From Spongospora subterranea f. sp. subterranea (lineage: Eukaryota > Endomyxa: Phytomyxea > Phytomyxea > Plasmodiophorida): 64,000 bases of DNA. The stretch is from positions 62,001 through 126,000 of the forward strand of contig JAUGWO010000102.1 in NCBI GenBank assembly GCA_049724395.1, given 5' to 3'. A program made the translations under genes and the position numbers. Below the pieces are notes generated by a model. That model did no database searches. It worked only from the letters and a program-made list of their open reading frames with translations, and was not told the DNA's origin. Numbering within the stretch: the first letter of the stretch is position 1; every line of letters starts with the position of its first letter. Below, in pieces: positions 1-14,286 of the stretch.

Positions 1-2379
1 ATTCCAGCACTTCATCAAATGTAACCTTGTTCCTGATATTCTGATGCAGCAACCAAGATATAAGAATTTAAAAAACAAAGGTATAAAAGGCCATACCTCA
101 CAAACAACTTCCCGAATCTCGGGATCATCACCATCGAATTGAGGTAGTAATGCAGGATTAGGCAAAAGGGATCGTAATAAGGGTGCAGGTGCTAATACTT
201 CATCGAGGCAATCATAGTATGAAAGTCTAACACCTGCAAGTGACCTGATGCTGAATACAAAGAAATGCAAGCATTCGAGAGACAACGGACCCTGATGTAA
301 AGCCATTTCGACAAAATAACGCTGTGGATGTAGCGGATCCGCTTCAGTAGCAACATGTTCCCAAGCAGGCCACGGCCATTCAAAAGATGTATTGGAGAGA
401 TGGTAGCCAAACCAGGTGGCTAATACAATTAATGACATACGGTTTCATTTGAGTTAACCACGCACCTACCAAAACGCTCTACTGATTCTAACGTTAAAAA
501 GTGCAGTGACTGAAATATCTTGTGAACGGAACGACCCATAAAGGCGGCTATGGAGGGGCATGCTCTAAGGCACCAAACAGTAAGACCACGCCAATATATG
601 TCAGGAATATGCGATGGCATTGGATCTAGAATCTTTGACAAAATTAACTCGATAAGCATTTGCTAAATCCATCTGATTAGTGGGGCAATAACGATCCGAA
701 ATTCACTGAACTCACCTGTGCATTAAACTCTAATGCCTTTTCTGTCAACATCATTAACGATTCGCGGCCACTTTCGTGCCATACATACAGCTGATCAATA
801 AACTGAAACATGCACGTAATTAGCAAACCCATTTGCTGGAAAAAGAACACACATACTTGTTGCTCCAGAACAAAAGCGTCAAGGTCGGTAAGACTACTCT
901 TCAATTTATGATCGACGTTCTCTCCAGTGTTGATTATCAACCGGCATGGCATGACCCAATTAAGTCCACAATACCCTATCCCGACCGAAGAAATGCGAAA
1001 CGAAAATGGACAAGGTACGCATCTAAAACGTCAATTGCCTGATATAAATTGCTATCGCTGATGATAAACAAACGATATACCTTTTCAACGGTTCCATTAT
1101 ACTCGGGCCAGGAGTACGGACAACATAGTGATGGGTTTTAGGTCTACCGTTCCCTTTGGTGTCCAATAAAGAAGTATACATCGCTTGAAGCGTGTCGCGC
1201 CCAGACCGGAACACAGAGGAATGAGTCGATCGAAGACAGGTGAGTGGTGCCATGGAGGGAAGCGGAGTCGCCATCCCAGAACGGGATAAAAAGTAGTCGC
1301 GAAGCCCGCTCCATATCGCTTCATCTGAAAATACCACTGTTGACCATTAGAGACCTAAAAAAAAACGGTTGAATATGCCATACCCGGGACAGAACGGGCA
1401 ACAGTCGAAATAGCTGTGTAAATGGCCCAATCACCCTGGCATGTCCCTGGTGTTGAAGCAATGCCTAGCTGAATAAGATCGGATATCAACTCTGCAAGGT
1501 CTCGAGTCGAGAAGACATGCGCCTATATTTTCATTGAATACTAGAAGCTACAAGAATGAAACTCAATATTGCCCTTGACCTCAGATAATGCTGTCATAAA
1601 CAGTAAATACATTTGAACCGTGAGGGAAGACGCACCAGCCTTGATAGCTTGATTTAAGCGAAAGGCAATGCAATCAGCAACGTCGACAGAAATGGATTGA
1701 TCCGTTTTCGACAATAGTCCGATCAAACATGCATAAAATGTCTGTTTTAACGGCATTGAAATGCCACTGTAGAAATTTCGTCAAGTCTCATATAGTGTTG
1801 CTAAACGCCAGTACCATTCGACGATAATTCCAATGACTTGATCCCGGTTAGCCCGAAGATCCCGAACAAGGACGTATGACATGTCAAAGATATCGTCATC
1901 TCGGGATTGCGGGTCTAATTGATCACCAAGCCTAAAATTACCTCAATAACTAGGTCGCAAACGATTTTTGAATTAGGACTTTGCAATAAACTGGGTAAGC
2001 TGCATTCGATTATCTTCTGCAGAAACAGCAGCAGAAGCCGTGTCACGTTCCACAGCTCCATCTGGCCACCTATGCCGTTTCTCGCCTGGCCCATCAAGAT
2101 CGTTATAGCCACTTCGGCCACTAAATCTAAAACATTCAGTGTATTGGAATTTAAGCGAGTATAAAACGGTTTCAAAATAACGAGAGGCAAACTCATTAAA
2201 GTATATCAAAATAAACCATACGATGGTGGAGGAAGCGGTTGGTCAAGGCGGACCTCGATCCTCGACGGTAAACCATCACCGCCGCGCATTCGTTTGGGCG
2301 GTGCCGCCTTTGGAGTCATCATCTCCAATTTTGTCGAATCTGGAGCAGTAGTGACCGGCTCGTCGACCATGGTCGACAT
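1..2379 (-). CDS. NCBP1: Nuclear cap-binding protein subunit 1 (CBP80), 3' end outside window
   Basis: Large subunit of the nuclear cap-binding complex, which binds the m7G cap of nascent transcripts with CBP20 and supports splicing and export. I placed the start at 2379 because the first exon gives a basic KRMRGG stretch like the NCBP1 N-terminal NLS region. The exon near 1541-1756 aligns with the first MIF4G repeat. The exon near 429-659 runs into FEWPWPAWEHV (about 400-360), the counterpart of the human FRWSWEDW region, then FVEMALHQ and, across an intron, VRLSYYDCLDEVL, matching the FVREVLEKCMRLSYHQRILD block. There are many introns of about 50-95 nt, two with unusual GTCC donors (near 300 and 1970). 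The C-terminal MIF4G repeats lie beyond position 1. Identity is secure; some exon edges (700-1340) are not. Confidence 0.87.
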
Positions 2380-3400
2380 GATTATAATGAGTCTATCCGA
2401 TATGCGATCTGTAGCTGCGCTGATAGAGGAGAATGGCCCCTGTCAGATACTGGGCTGCGCCTCAGGGGTAACAGTAATACAGTACGTCATGACGATTGAC
2501 AAAACGGTAAATCACACGGTATCCGCTAAATATACACTTGTCGGACACCGTACCGGACTTGGTTGTTTTACAGCAAAAACAAAAGCAAAACTTTTGCTGT
2601 TGGGTCGTTCCGACTATTCCCAAAATTCAACGTTGAGATGTACTCATATGTTCGTTAGGATAGCTTCACCACCAATGACCTCGTTCAAAGTCACCAACAA
2701 TCAACTTTCTGTCGGCTCTTCATTTTTTTTTGTAGCTTGTTTTTCTCTCGCGTTTTAAACTTGCTCAAGTTTGAGCTTTTACAAGAGTCTCGTTCCTTTC
2801 TGTATTCCAAGTGTTTCCTCTTTGGATGATTTTCATGATGAGCATATAGTTCGACTCAGGATTATTCATCGTGTCTGTGATTATTTTGTTTACTCTCTGG
2901 CGTTTGGAGACTTGGGCGAAGACGGCAGGTTTCGTCAGATGCCAGCTTATATCGGTTTAGTTGGGACTGAGACTCCAGTCCAACCTACCGGAACCTTACC
3001 GTTTTCAACGATGGACGTTGCAGTGACACTTCTATCATCAGCCAAATACACTCGCTACGATTCATCGTCGACGTCCTAGCCTGTGCTTTTTTGTTGAAGC
3101 TTCCTAAAGAAGGACACTCTTTATCGTCACCAAACGACGTCACAATTATTATCGCAATCCTATTGGCTTCAAAGGTTTCCTTAGGGCAATCAGGATCACG
3201 TTAGTTGTACTCAGCAAACTACACAGAACCGAACTGCGGTTGAACACCAACAGCTTTCTCCCATTCATGATTCTGCTCCTGATAATGATAGCGATCCTGC
3301 GGTAGAACTTTGTTAACGGAAAAAGCTCACTACAATTAAAAAACCGCTTTTGCTTTATATCATGCATATAGTACCTAAGGTTCACCTTTGGTGCCATGAG
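2380..3400. other. Intergenic region upstream of NCBP1, no convincing gene
   Basis: About 1 kb between NCBP1 and the gag relic. It holds a plus-strand open frame at about 2771-3079 with no good ATG near its beginning and no family I recognise. At 2570-2600 there is a 9-bp inverted repeat (ACAGCAAAA ... TTTTGCTGT). It probably contains the NCBP1 promoter and possibly decayed transposon sequence. Confidence 0.4.
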
Positions 3401-3402
3401 TC

Positions 3403-4229
3403 TTAATCGATTCGGTTTCTGTCGATGAAACCTTTCTTGCAGACCTGTTTGGCAACCGAGTAATTTCTACGCCACATCATCCAAGCAACGCCAGAATCAT
3501 TGCAACGCTCTTTGAAAGTCACGCAGAGGAGCAGGCGCTGATCCAGACGCAGGGCGTCGATGAACAATTGCTGGAGGGGCGTCGCCACGGGAACAGTTAG
3601 CAGAAGGTCTTGTATGCTGTCGTTTAGACCTCGCCGGAAGGCATCCTGGGCGGCCCTTTCGTCCCATCCCGCATCTGCCACCAACTGTTGAACGTGAGAC
3701 TGAGATGTGTAGGCTGCCACCGTCCTTCGCCCTTGCTTTTATGTCTGCAGCGGGGTACGCCCGATTGGGGTCATCGAATCGCTGTCGGAAAATTGATAAA
3801 CACTGTTGGAAATTACCGAATACAGCTAAATGCTGCGACTTAAATAATGGGTTGCACCATTGGCGTGCTAATCATAATCAGCAAGCTATTCCCAGCGACA
3901 TCTTAGTGGAGTAGGTGTACGGCTGCGGTTGTATGACCAGAAGGATTTGATTGAGGAAACCACTAACCGCTGCCGGGATGCCGTCGAATGAATCGGGTAA
4001 TTTAGCAGTAATTTAGCCTTGGGCTCTCGAATATTTGCTGGCGTCTGAACACTTCTGTTGGCTGATTCAATCGTGCTGTCGATTTGGCTTTGCTGTTGCT
4101 GTACTTGTTCCTGAAGCTGTTGCTGTTGCTGTAGCTATTACCTGTAGGGTGTGCTGGATCTGCTGGATTATTTCGATGGTTGGAGGATCCGTTGCTGGAG
4201 AAGGGCTGAGACCTGAATCGGGCGTCATG
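3403..4229 (-). mobile_element. Ty3/gypsy-like gag fragment (decayed)
   Basis: Reading leftward from 4229, conceptual translation in shifting frames gives a Q-rich leader, then KLPDSFDGIPAAVSGFLNQI. This resembles the gag/capsid start 'KPDKFDGxxxxxRGFLNQ' of Ty3/gypsy elements from fungi. Next come an F-Q-Q-C-L-S-I-F-R-Q-R-F-D-D region and, at 3720-3403, WDERAAQDAFRRGLNDSIQDLLLTVP, which matches the capsid C-terminal 'W.E.AL...FR.GL...+KDLL' segment. Frameshifts and stops break it into pieces, and no protease, reverse transcriptase or integrase follows. It is a non-functional relic. Confidence 0.7.
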
Positions 4230-4381
4230 GAGGATCGGATGGTATGGATGTGGTTGAAGGAAGTCTACTGGTACGGCTGGGAACGAAGGGAGTCTACTGG
4301 TATGGCTGGGAACGAAGGGAGTCTAAGACGACGAATGACTACGCGAGGATGTGTTTATAACGATTGATAATCCAATCCTCA
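4230..4381. repeat. Spacer with two 29-nt tandem repeats between inverted gag copies
   Basis: Between the two oppositely oriented gag fragments, a 29-nt unit containing GGCTGGGAACGAAGGGAG occurs twice (about 4262-4290 and 4291-4319) and differs at one base. It could be a remnant of the elements' 5' leader or LTR boundary. Confidence 0.6.
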
Positions 4382-4640
4382 CATGACGCCGATTCAGATC
4401 TCAGCCCTTCTCCTGCAACGGATCCTCCAACCATCGAAATAGTCCAGCAGCTCCAGTGATGCTACAGCGACAACTTCAGGAACAAGTACAGCAACAGCAA
4501 AGCCAAATCGACAGCACGATTGAATCAGCTAACAGAAGTGTCCAGACGCCAGCAAATATTCGAGAGCCCAAAAGGCTAAATTACCCGATTCATTCGGCGG
4601 CAGCCCGGCAGCGGTCAGGGTTTCCTTAATAATACGACGA
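4382..4640 (+). mobile_element. Inverted second copy of gag 5' region
   Basis: Reading rightward from 4382, the sequence repeats, with scattered substitutions, the reverse complement of about 4229-3965. It has the same leader, the same glutamine-rich tract near 4465-4505 and the same KLPDSF start near 4578. The two copies therefore face outward from a 150-bp centre as a head-to-head palindrome. This copy loses the gag frame near 4620. Confidence 0.75.
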
Positions 4641-5043
4641 CGCAATCCGTTTTAACGATGTATCGGCATGGTTCAAGATTGAGGCTAAGTTGGACTCCTT
4701 CCCGATGGTATTGGGCACATACAATGAAAAACAGAACCGACTCTTGCCGATGCCAGTACCATTCTTTGCCGAACATAGCTGTTGGAGCATCCTTTGAGCC
4801 TGGATTAACAATTTGGTTGAGTTGTGTCAACATTTAAGTGCTCGCACAAGTGTGAGTCCAGACATCAGAATCCAGCGCAGGAACGGGTTTAAAACAAACA
4901 CAAAACGTCCAGCATACAGCATAAGTAAAGAGGAATTGATTTATTGCCTCAAAAAAATGATATGGGTTATGATTGTTGTTAACAATTGTTAGGTAAAACC
5001 CAATCGATCTGGAAGTACAGTGTTCCTTTGTGCACTTGTGGTG
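4640..5043 (+). other. Possible further retroelement remnant, then LRR gene promoter
   Basis: One plus-strand frame at 4646-4790 reads RFNDVSAWFKIEAKLDSFPM before stopping. That resembles the opening of the gag of other LTR elements ('F.G.D...WF.+E'). The rest is AT-rich and ends directly before the ATG of the LRR gene at 5044. Speculative. Confidence 0.3.
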
Positions 5044-7231
5044 ATGGAAAAGTTGTTAAGTATTGTAGACGAGATATATCCTGCTATCTGTAAAGATAAT
5101 GATGAAAAGCCTTCAGCCAAAGCTTTAGATGCTCTGAAAGATAGAATTCAGACCGAATCAAAGCAATTTAGTACTGGAGCAAAGCTGGTTTGAATTAATT
5201 CCATGTTCTAAGACGTGATTAGGTGATGACGGAAACCTCGTCTTACGCCAGTTCCGCATAGGTCTTCATGCCAGTATAGCTTTGGCCAAATCTGCACCCC
5301 ATGGTCATATTCGGGTTTTGGACTTGAGCGAAAATGGTCAGTCGATGCGGAGAGATCTGCAATTGTTGCTTACGACATGATTCAACAGCAATTGATGATT
5401 GTTCTATCGTGGCACTCTTGCAGATTGTCGACAAAAATAATAACCTGTCAGAGCTCCGCTTGTCATCAAACCAGATCACTGTCGATGGAGCAGCTGAGTT
5501 AGCGAAAACGCTGCCAAGTATGCGTCAATTACTTCTTCTGGACTTGTCAAATGATGTTGGAAGCCGCAACAAGAATGTCATCAACGATGAGGGTTTAACA
5601 GTGTTGTGTAACGCCATCAGCAAAAATTTCAGCCTATTGTCGCTGAATTTAGTTGGGAACAATATCAATGAACTCGATGCAGCATCCATTGGTCAAGTTT
5701 TGAGGCTAAACTTAACGCTGACTCATTTGGATCTCGACCGGAATAAACTGGGAACTCGAGGCGCGCAAATCTTATTCGAAGCATTGGCCAGGAACAAGGC
5801 TTTACGGCATCTGAGTCTGGCACAAAACGGAATTGGAGCAGATGCGGTATGTGTTTTACTGGTAAATCACTCAATGAGGTTTAGAAGAATGAATGGATCG
5901 CAGGCTAGAGCCATAAATACGATGCTGGTGAATAACAATTCCTTGGTCGCTCTTCACTTGCAGAATAATTCCATTGGTCTAGCTTTACCTGATCTTGCAG
6001 AGGCGATGTTGCAGAACAGGTCAATTGTCGTCCTTGATCTGCAGGGCAACGGGATAGTCGACGCTGGGGCAACAGCATTCGCACATGTTCTAGCGAGCAA
6101 CATATATTTGACCAACATTAACCTTAGCAATAACAATATTGGACAAGCAGGCGGGATCATGATTTCCAAAGCGCTGGCGAAAAACAAAGTATTGACTTCG
6201 TTGGACATTTCTTCAAACGATATTAAAGATGAGTCTGCTATAAGCATCGCTGAGGCAATGGTACGCATTACAAAACAAATCAAGATGCAACCTGAAGTTT
6301 GGTTATAGGTGAGGAACACATCACTGGTGTCGCTAGATTTAAGTTCATGTAAAATTACGGACGATGGCGCTGTTGCGATTGCCACCGCTATTGGAAGCAA
6401 TGACGGCATTGTATTGAGAAGTCTTAGATTGCGAGACAATTATATTTCCAATTCGGCAGGGCAAATCCTTTTGGATGAACTTCAAGCCAATACATCAATA
6501 ACAGCCGCTGATTTCCGAGGAAATAGAATGGACCATACAACCCTGGGCAAAATCAGAGCGTTTTGCAAGAGGAACGTTTCACATATAAGAAACCAGGTCA
6601 CCACTTTGTGGTATAAGTTTCGCCATTACTAAGCTTGTCACATAACCAGGTCCCAAAACGCCTCAAGGAACAAATAGACTCTCTTAAGAAAGATATAACA
6701 ATACTTACTGATACATTGGAAGGTCTAACCGAAAGGAAAGGCGAAGTTCATAACGCGCTTGAAGAACTGGAAACTGTTAACGAAGAGAAAATGCATTGCC
6801 ATTTGGCTCAACAGGCGATGCGTGACGAATTGACTAAACGGCTGGTCAGAGAGGAGCAACAATTAAACGAGATAAAGGCGAAAATTACTCAAAAAGAAAC
6901 AGAATTTACCACAAATTGTTCCAATTTCAAGAAGCAACTCGACACAAAGAATCGCCAATTGGATATCGAAAAGAAACAAAGGATGGAAATGGAGGAACAG
7001 ATTGCCACAGTTACGGCACAGTTGGAAAACCTGAACATTCCAGTAGAGCAAACAATGGAAGAAATTCAACTCGACATTGATCGCACTCGAAGAGAAAAAC
7101 TGAAATATCAGAATATGATGACGACGGTCAGGTCGAAATGCAACTCTATTCAAAAAGGCCATGAGAGTGGAGAAGGAATTCCTGAATACCTAGAACGAGC
7201 CAGATATTTACTTTTACATCCAGAGTGCTAA
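5044..7231 (+). CDS. LRR plus coiled-coil protein, LRRC45-like
   Basis: Six exons reconstruct a continuous 641-residue protein: 5044-5170, 5223-5336, 5389-5846, 5904-6260, 6309-6596 and 6650-7231; the total length divides by three. The first two thirds are ribonuclease-inhibitor-type leucine-rich repeats (for example RVLDLSEN, LSELRLSSNQI, LVALHLQNNSIG, LTSLDISSNDI). The last 194 residues are a charged coiled coil. This order and length match LRRC45 (670 residues in human), a centrosome-linker/centriole distal-end protein. LRR similarity alone is weak evidence, so the family call rests on architecture. Introns are 48-57 nt; the one at 6597-6649 has a TACTAAG-like branch site. No catalytic domain is seen. 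Confidence 0.7.
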
Positions 7232-7703
7232 TCACTACAATTTAAATACTGTTATGGTTTTTGCAACACCGAAGCGTTATGCCGAATTGAAAATAGTAAA
7301 GTTCGTAGACAAGATACAAAACAAACACAGTAATTAACCTCAACAGTTTGGCCTTGAAAAGATCACCAAATGAATCTGATGATTTCAACAGTACTAACTA
7401 ACACACAATTGTGGATTGTGGTAAAACCAGATCACAAAACCTCTCAACCCTAAAAAGTTTGACCTTAAAAACAGATCACGAAATGGATCTGCTGGTTGAG
7501 TGGTTGTGGTGTGGAGAGTGAGTGACCCAGTCTCGTAAGGTTGCGCCCTATATATACTGGGTTGCGCGGCCCTGGTGTGATCGCTGTGGTGACGATCTCT
7601 CTCTCTATCTCTCTCTTTCTCTGCGTCCGGCCAGATCAGATATAAGACCGATCACCGGTTCTGCTGGTCATGCGATCGCGTTAGCGCATCGATACGTCCG
7701 GCG
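7232..7703. other. Intergenic region upstream of CNH-VPS9 gene
   Basis: AT-rich, with near-repeated short phrases (for example 'gaccttaaaa.cagatcac' type strings around 7340-7480) and a CT-rich run (ctctctctctatctctctcttt) near 7598-7621. The CT run is a plausible pyrimidine-rich promoter element for the downstream gene. No gene recognised. Confidence 0.4.
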
Positions 7704-10060
7704 AATGTCTTTTATCACCACGTCGACTGCTCTTTGGAACCATGGCAAGATATCTGCTGCTGCTTCGTCACAACAGTTTGCTATAATTGGAAGTACCACG
7801 GGAAAGGCTACAATTTATAAAGTTGATTATTTCATTTAGTCATGCGTTTTAATCTAAGCCGCTCGTTTCTCAGATTGAGTTCGATATATTTTTGAAAAAG
7901 ATTGTCACTATTGCTGCGCCTGCTCAGAAAACCGCCGCTGTTTCGCAAATAGAAATCATTGAGCGATTAGATTATGCCTTATTGTTAATCGGTTAGTTGG
8001 TGTTGATAGGTATTTTTTGTTGTTATTTTGAAAGCACCCCAAGGTGGCATTATTCATGTTTTAGATTTGAATAGTTTCGTCTACATTTCCAATGTTCCTG
8101 TCCATGAACGTGGTTTGCCTGTTGGCAATACCGTTCGATTTATTACACGTTCGGTGTCGGGTGCGGTAGAAGTAATTGCTGCAACCAATCAACAAGTGAA
8201 CTTCTCGACATTCTCGGCTTCAGAATTAACTTTTCGCGCAACGGTACCTTTAAGTCTGTGAATATTCCACTCAAGCTTGATTGTGGTTCAGAGTCGTGCT
8301 CTCTATATTCCCGATGGACCCTGTTCCCTAAGCTGGGTCAGCGGAAAATTAGTCGTGGGATTTAGCACAGAATTTGCTCTACTCGAAGTTGATTCTGGCC
8401 AAGTCGATTCCTTGTGGTAAGATTCTATCGGTTGTAAACATTTACACACAAATAACTGGTTGTTTTAGGTTTTTTGAACCTGGACCATCTTTCTGTGTTC
8501 CTGTCAATTCCACCCATATGATTCTCTCATCCACTGCCAGCGTTGTTGCTTTTTCAATTCGTCCGAACGGTTAGTGTAAGTTCGCTTTGCCAGAGCGGTC
8601 TTGGCGCGTTGATTTTTGAATACAGGCCTCTTTGTAAACTGTCGCCTAAACTGGGGTGTTTCACGGTTTGACAATTGGTTGAATTTCCGATCGTATCTGA
8701 ATGACTGTTTTCAGGAAACCGTTGGCCATGTGTTCACAAGGGAGTTTGTTCTTTGTTTCTTTCTACGATCATATAGGAGTATTTGACGTCGAAGATTTTT
8801 CGTTCCCTGTTGGGCGCATCGATATGAAGAATATCACCACTTTGCTGTCATTGAACGGTTGCGTTATCGCCGCTGATTCTCATCATATTCATGCTCTTCA
8901 TTCATCGTCTGAAGACTGGTTGTCCCGGTATAGTAGTTTTGCTTCATAAATGTTCTCAGCCCATCTCATTTTGGTAATCGACAGTGATAACAAATGGAAA
9001 GATAAGTTACGTGAAGCAAGTGAAAGTGCACAAACCAGCTTTCTCGCCGAATATATCAGCGATCTTCTGTGTCCTTCTTTAAAGCATCCTTTTGCTCTCT
9101 CGATGCAGTCACTTTTGCATGTTGTTTCTGACCCGTGCCTTGATTTACTCGAAGTCTGCCCATTGGTCCAGAAGTTCATTGGTTAAACTATTTGTCCAAC
9201 AATCTCTCCGCAATCTAATGTGGCGTCCCTAGATACAATCGTCTGCCGTGTCTTTGAAGATTGCACCAACAGCAATGTCGTCGTTAGTGATTTGTGTAAA
9301 GTGAGAGCGCCCAGTTTCGTCAGTGACGCAATTTTTCGCTGGTGATTTTGCTGATAACTTGTTCTCCAAGTTTACTCGGCAGGTACGACTCGTTGATTGC
9401 TATTTTAATGAAACCCATATGGTTTATAGTTTTCGACCGAAGACGGAGAATTAGCCAAGTCGTGTGCAATTCTTAGAAAACTAGAGCTGCGCGAGTTTGG
9501 TAGCAATCTCACTGTACTGCCCAATTTCCTCCAATGACATCACAAAATTCATCATTACCTCTTTTAGGTTAACGATCCTCTTGGATTTTTTTCAGTGGCA
9601 TTATCGGTACTGCAAGAGTTGCCCACTCTTCGCTCTCCGTTCTCAATGCTTCGATTAGTGAGCGAACACCTTGGCCAGGCGATTAGCCAAGCGATTGAAA
9701 ACACTGGAGTATAGTTTCAATTGCAGCAAGTATATCTGTCTTACGTGAGTTTTTTCCAGGATCATTTTGGTGTTGAAGAACTGACGGCAGATGAATATAT
9801 TCCCATTTTAGTGTTCATCACTGTTCACTCCGGACTAAAACATCTCTATAGTTTGCACAAATTTATGTCTTTTTTCATTGCACCAAATGATGCTCGAGGT
9901 CATACTGGTAAATTCCTCAGTTGTTTCATTCTGACTCGGACTGATCTAATTTCTGCTTTGTACAGGTTACGAACTTACAACCATGGCGGTTGCACTAGAA
10001 TATATCAACAAACTTCAAGTGCAAAAATCCCCAAGTGGCGACGCAATGCCCCCCAATTAG
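7704..10060 (+). CDS. CNH beta-propeller / VPS9 domain fusion, putative Rab5-type GEF
   Basis: A chain of short introns (about 40-70 nt) links exons into one reading frame from ATG 7704 to TAG 10058-10060. The N-terminal ~300 residues look like a CNH (citron homology) propeller of the Vps39/TGFBRAP1/Vps3 type: repeated 'I...Vx.DYALLLI' and 'GGIIHVLDL' blades, and FFVSFYDHIGVFDVEDFS (8741-8800), the counterpart of 'PY.V.......IE+.+L'. The C-terminus is a VPS9 domain: TADEYIPILVFITVHSG (9785-9835), then GYELTTMAVALEYINKL (9967-10015) after an intron, matching the 'SADDFLP+L.Y+....P', 'GE..Y..T....A+.FI' core that activates Rab5-family GTPases. The Asp and Tyr used for Rab binding appear present. 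CNH proteins normally belong to HOPS/CORVET or TGF-beta receptor adaptors. The combination would place a Rab5 GEF on a tethering-type propeller. Propeller call moderate, VPS9 call strong. Confidence 0.72.
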
Positions 10061-12667
<2,607 letters not shown>

Positions 12668-12948
12668 TAAATCAGCGCCCCCATTGTCTTTGATCTTATA
12701 TATAGGCGTTCGGCTTCTCAAAGTTTGATCAAATCATTGTTTCAACCCAACAAAGTCATTTATAAAGTGTTTTCCATTGGGATCATATGCAGATTCCGTA
12801 AAAGCTTGGCGCAAAAAGGCATCGAGTTCGCAATGACTCCGTGTACACATAAGTGTGGGCGGACTTGATGATATCACGCGTTTTACTGAGCTGATTACGA
12901 CTTTGATTAGAGCCGTTTTCGGCCCAAATCCTAACGCCTGGGCTGGTC

Positions 12949-14035
12949 ATGATTTTAGGCGCCACGGCTGCCAGCTCGGCAGAGGGCACCTACCTCGAAA
13001 ACGTTCTTGATAGCCTCAAGTTTCTTCCAGTTGATCTTCAACGGAACATGCAGCTTCTCTGTCAGCTAGACGCACATGCAGATCGTTAGTTGCATCCCTT
13101 TTATATTATGACCCTAGTCAAAACCTTTGAATATACACGATAATGTTAACCTTTTATTTAGTCAAATCAACGATGTTGCTAATGAGATCTCATTTCTTTC
13201 ATTTAGAACTACGAATAACGATAGATGCTCAACGTGAATCCATTCTTGCTACCGCTTCAGAATCGAAAAAGAATCCCAAACCTTTCGATTTGTCTTCGCT
13301 AAAGAAATTAAGACGGCTTGCAAGTCCACTCCTCTGCACTAAAAAGCTTCGACATCTGATATTCTTGTTTCAGGAACGAAAATGCATCAAGCTTCTTGAT
13401 GAAAAGCTTATTATTGCCAAAGAATGCCATAAAATTGTGAGCTAATCGATACGAAATGACAAAAGATAATTGATGCTGTTTCTTTCAGGCTAATAGCCAT
13501 CTAACTCGTATCGGGCTCGATATGTCGAGATTCGAAAAGGAACTTGGTCCGTATCAACGAGATGAAGAGTTCGAAGAGTACATGTCAGAAAGCATTAATG
13601 TGCCGGCGAAGTCTCAGAGGGCCGCCGCTGAAAGAGCGTATCCCATTGTTTCATCGCCTGCTCACCTAGCTTCTATTCCAGTTTCCCCCCATCCACCTGC
13701 ATCAGGTTAGGACCCCAATTGCTGAGTATCTGTAATAACCGTATTTCAGGTGACGAACCTCGTCTCCGCGTGTATGGTCCTGCTTCATCAGAACAGACAT
13801 ACTGCTTCTGTAAACAGTCGTCATATGGTCAAATGGTTGCGTGCGACGACGAAAATTGCTCAATCCAGGTTACGGCAACTTTTAATGAATTTCAATTTTT
13901 TCACATTTCGTTTGTATCTAGTGGTGGCATTTCAAATGTGCAGGAATTGCCGAAATTCCTACAGGAACGTGGTACTGTAGGGTATGCACTGATCGGCGCC
14001 AAAAAGAGCTTATAAAGAGCGATGGAGCCTCATGA
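12949..14035 (+). CDS. ING-family chromatin reader with C-terminal PHD finger
   Basis: Inhibitor-of-growth type subunit of histone acetyltransferase or deacetylase complexes. Exon 1 gives TYLENVLDSLKFLPVDLQRN and QLDAHAD, the ING N-terminal dimerisation helix. The middle (13500-13700) holds MSRFEKELG, the 'D..L.+FE..L' segment. The final exons encode YCFCKQSSYGQMVACDDENC, then, after an intron, WWHFKCAGI and GTWYCRVC: a complete C4HC3 PHD finger with the acidic patch expected to bind H3K4me3. The tail is basic (RRQKELIK). Stop TGA is at 14033-14035. Exon boundaries at 13140-13210 are not fully resolved. It lies directly downstream of RBBP4, a frequent partner in Sin3/HDAC complexes, but the two are separate transcription units. 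Confidence 0.9.
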
Positions 14036-14286
14036 GTTTCCTTCTGTTTTATCTAATATTTCATTTTTTTTAATTCCATAAACATATCCTATTCTTATCT
14101 ACAGCAGCCTCATAAAATGTGATAAACCTCAATCGTGTATTTCTACATTTACGTACAGTACTGCATAATTAAATATTTATTGTTCAAGTTCAGATCGCTT
14201 CATCATTTAGAGCGTGTTGGTTTATCTGTAACATTACCTATGCAAAATTAACAACAAAAAAATGATAAAACGTTGTGATGGCCAGT

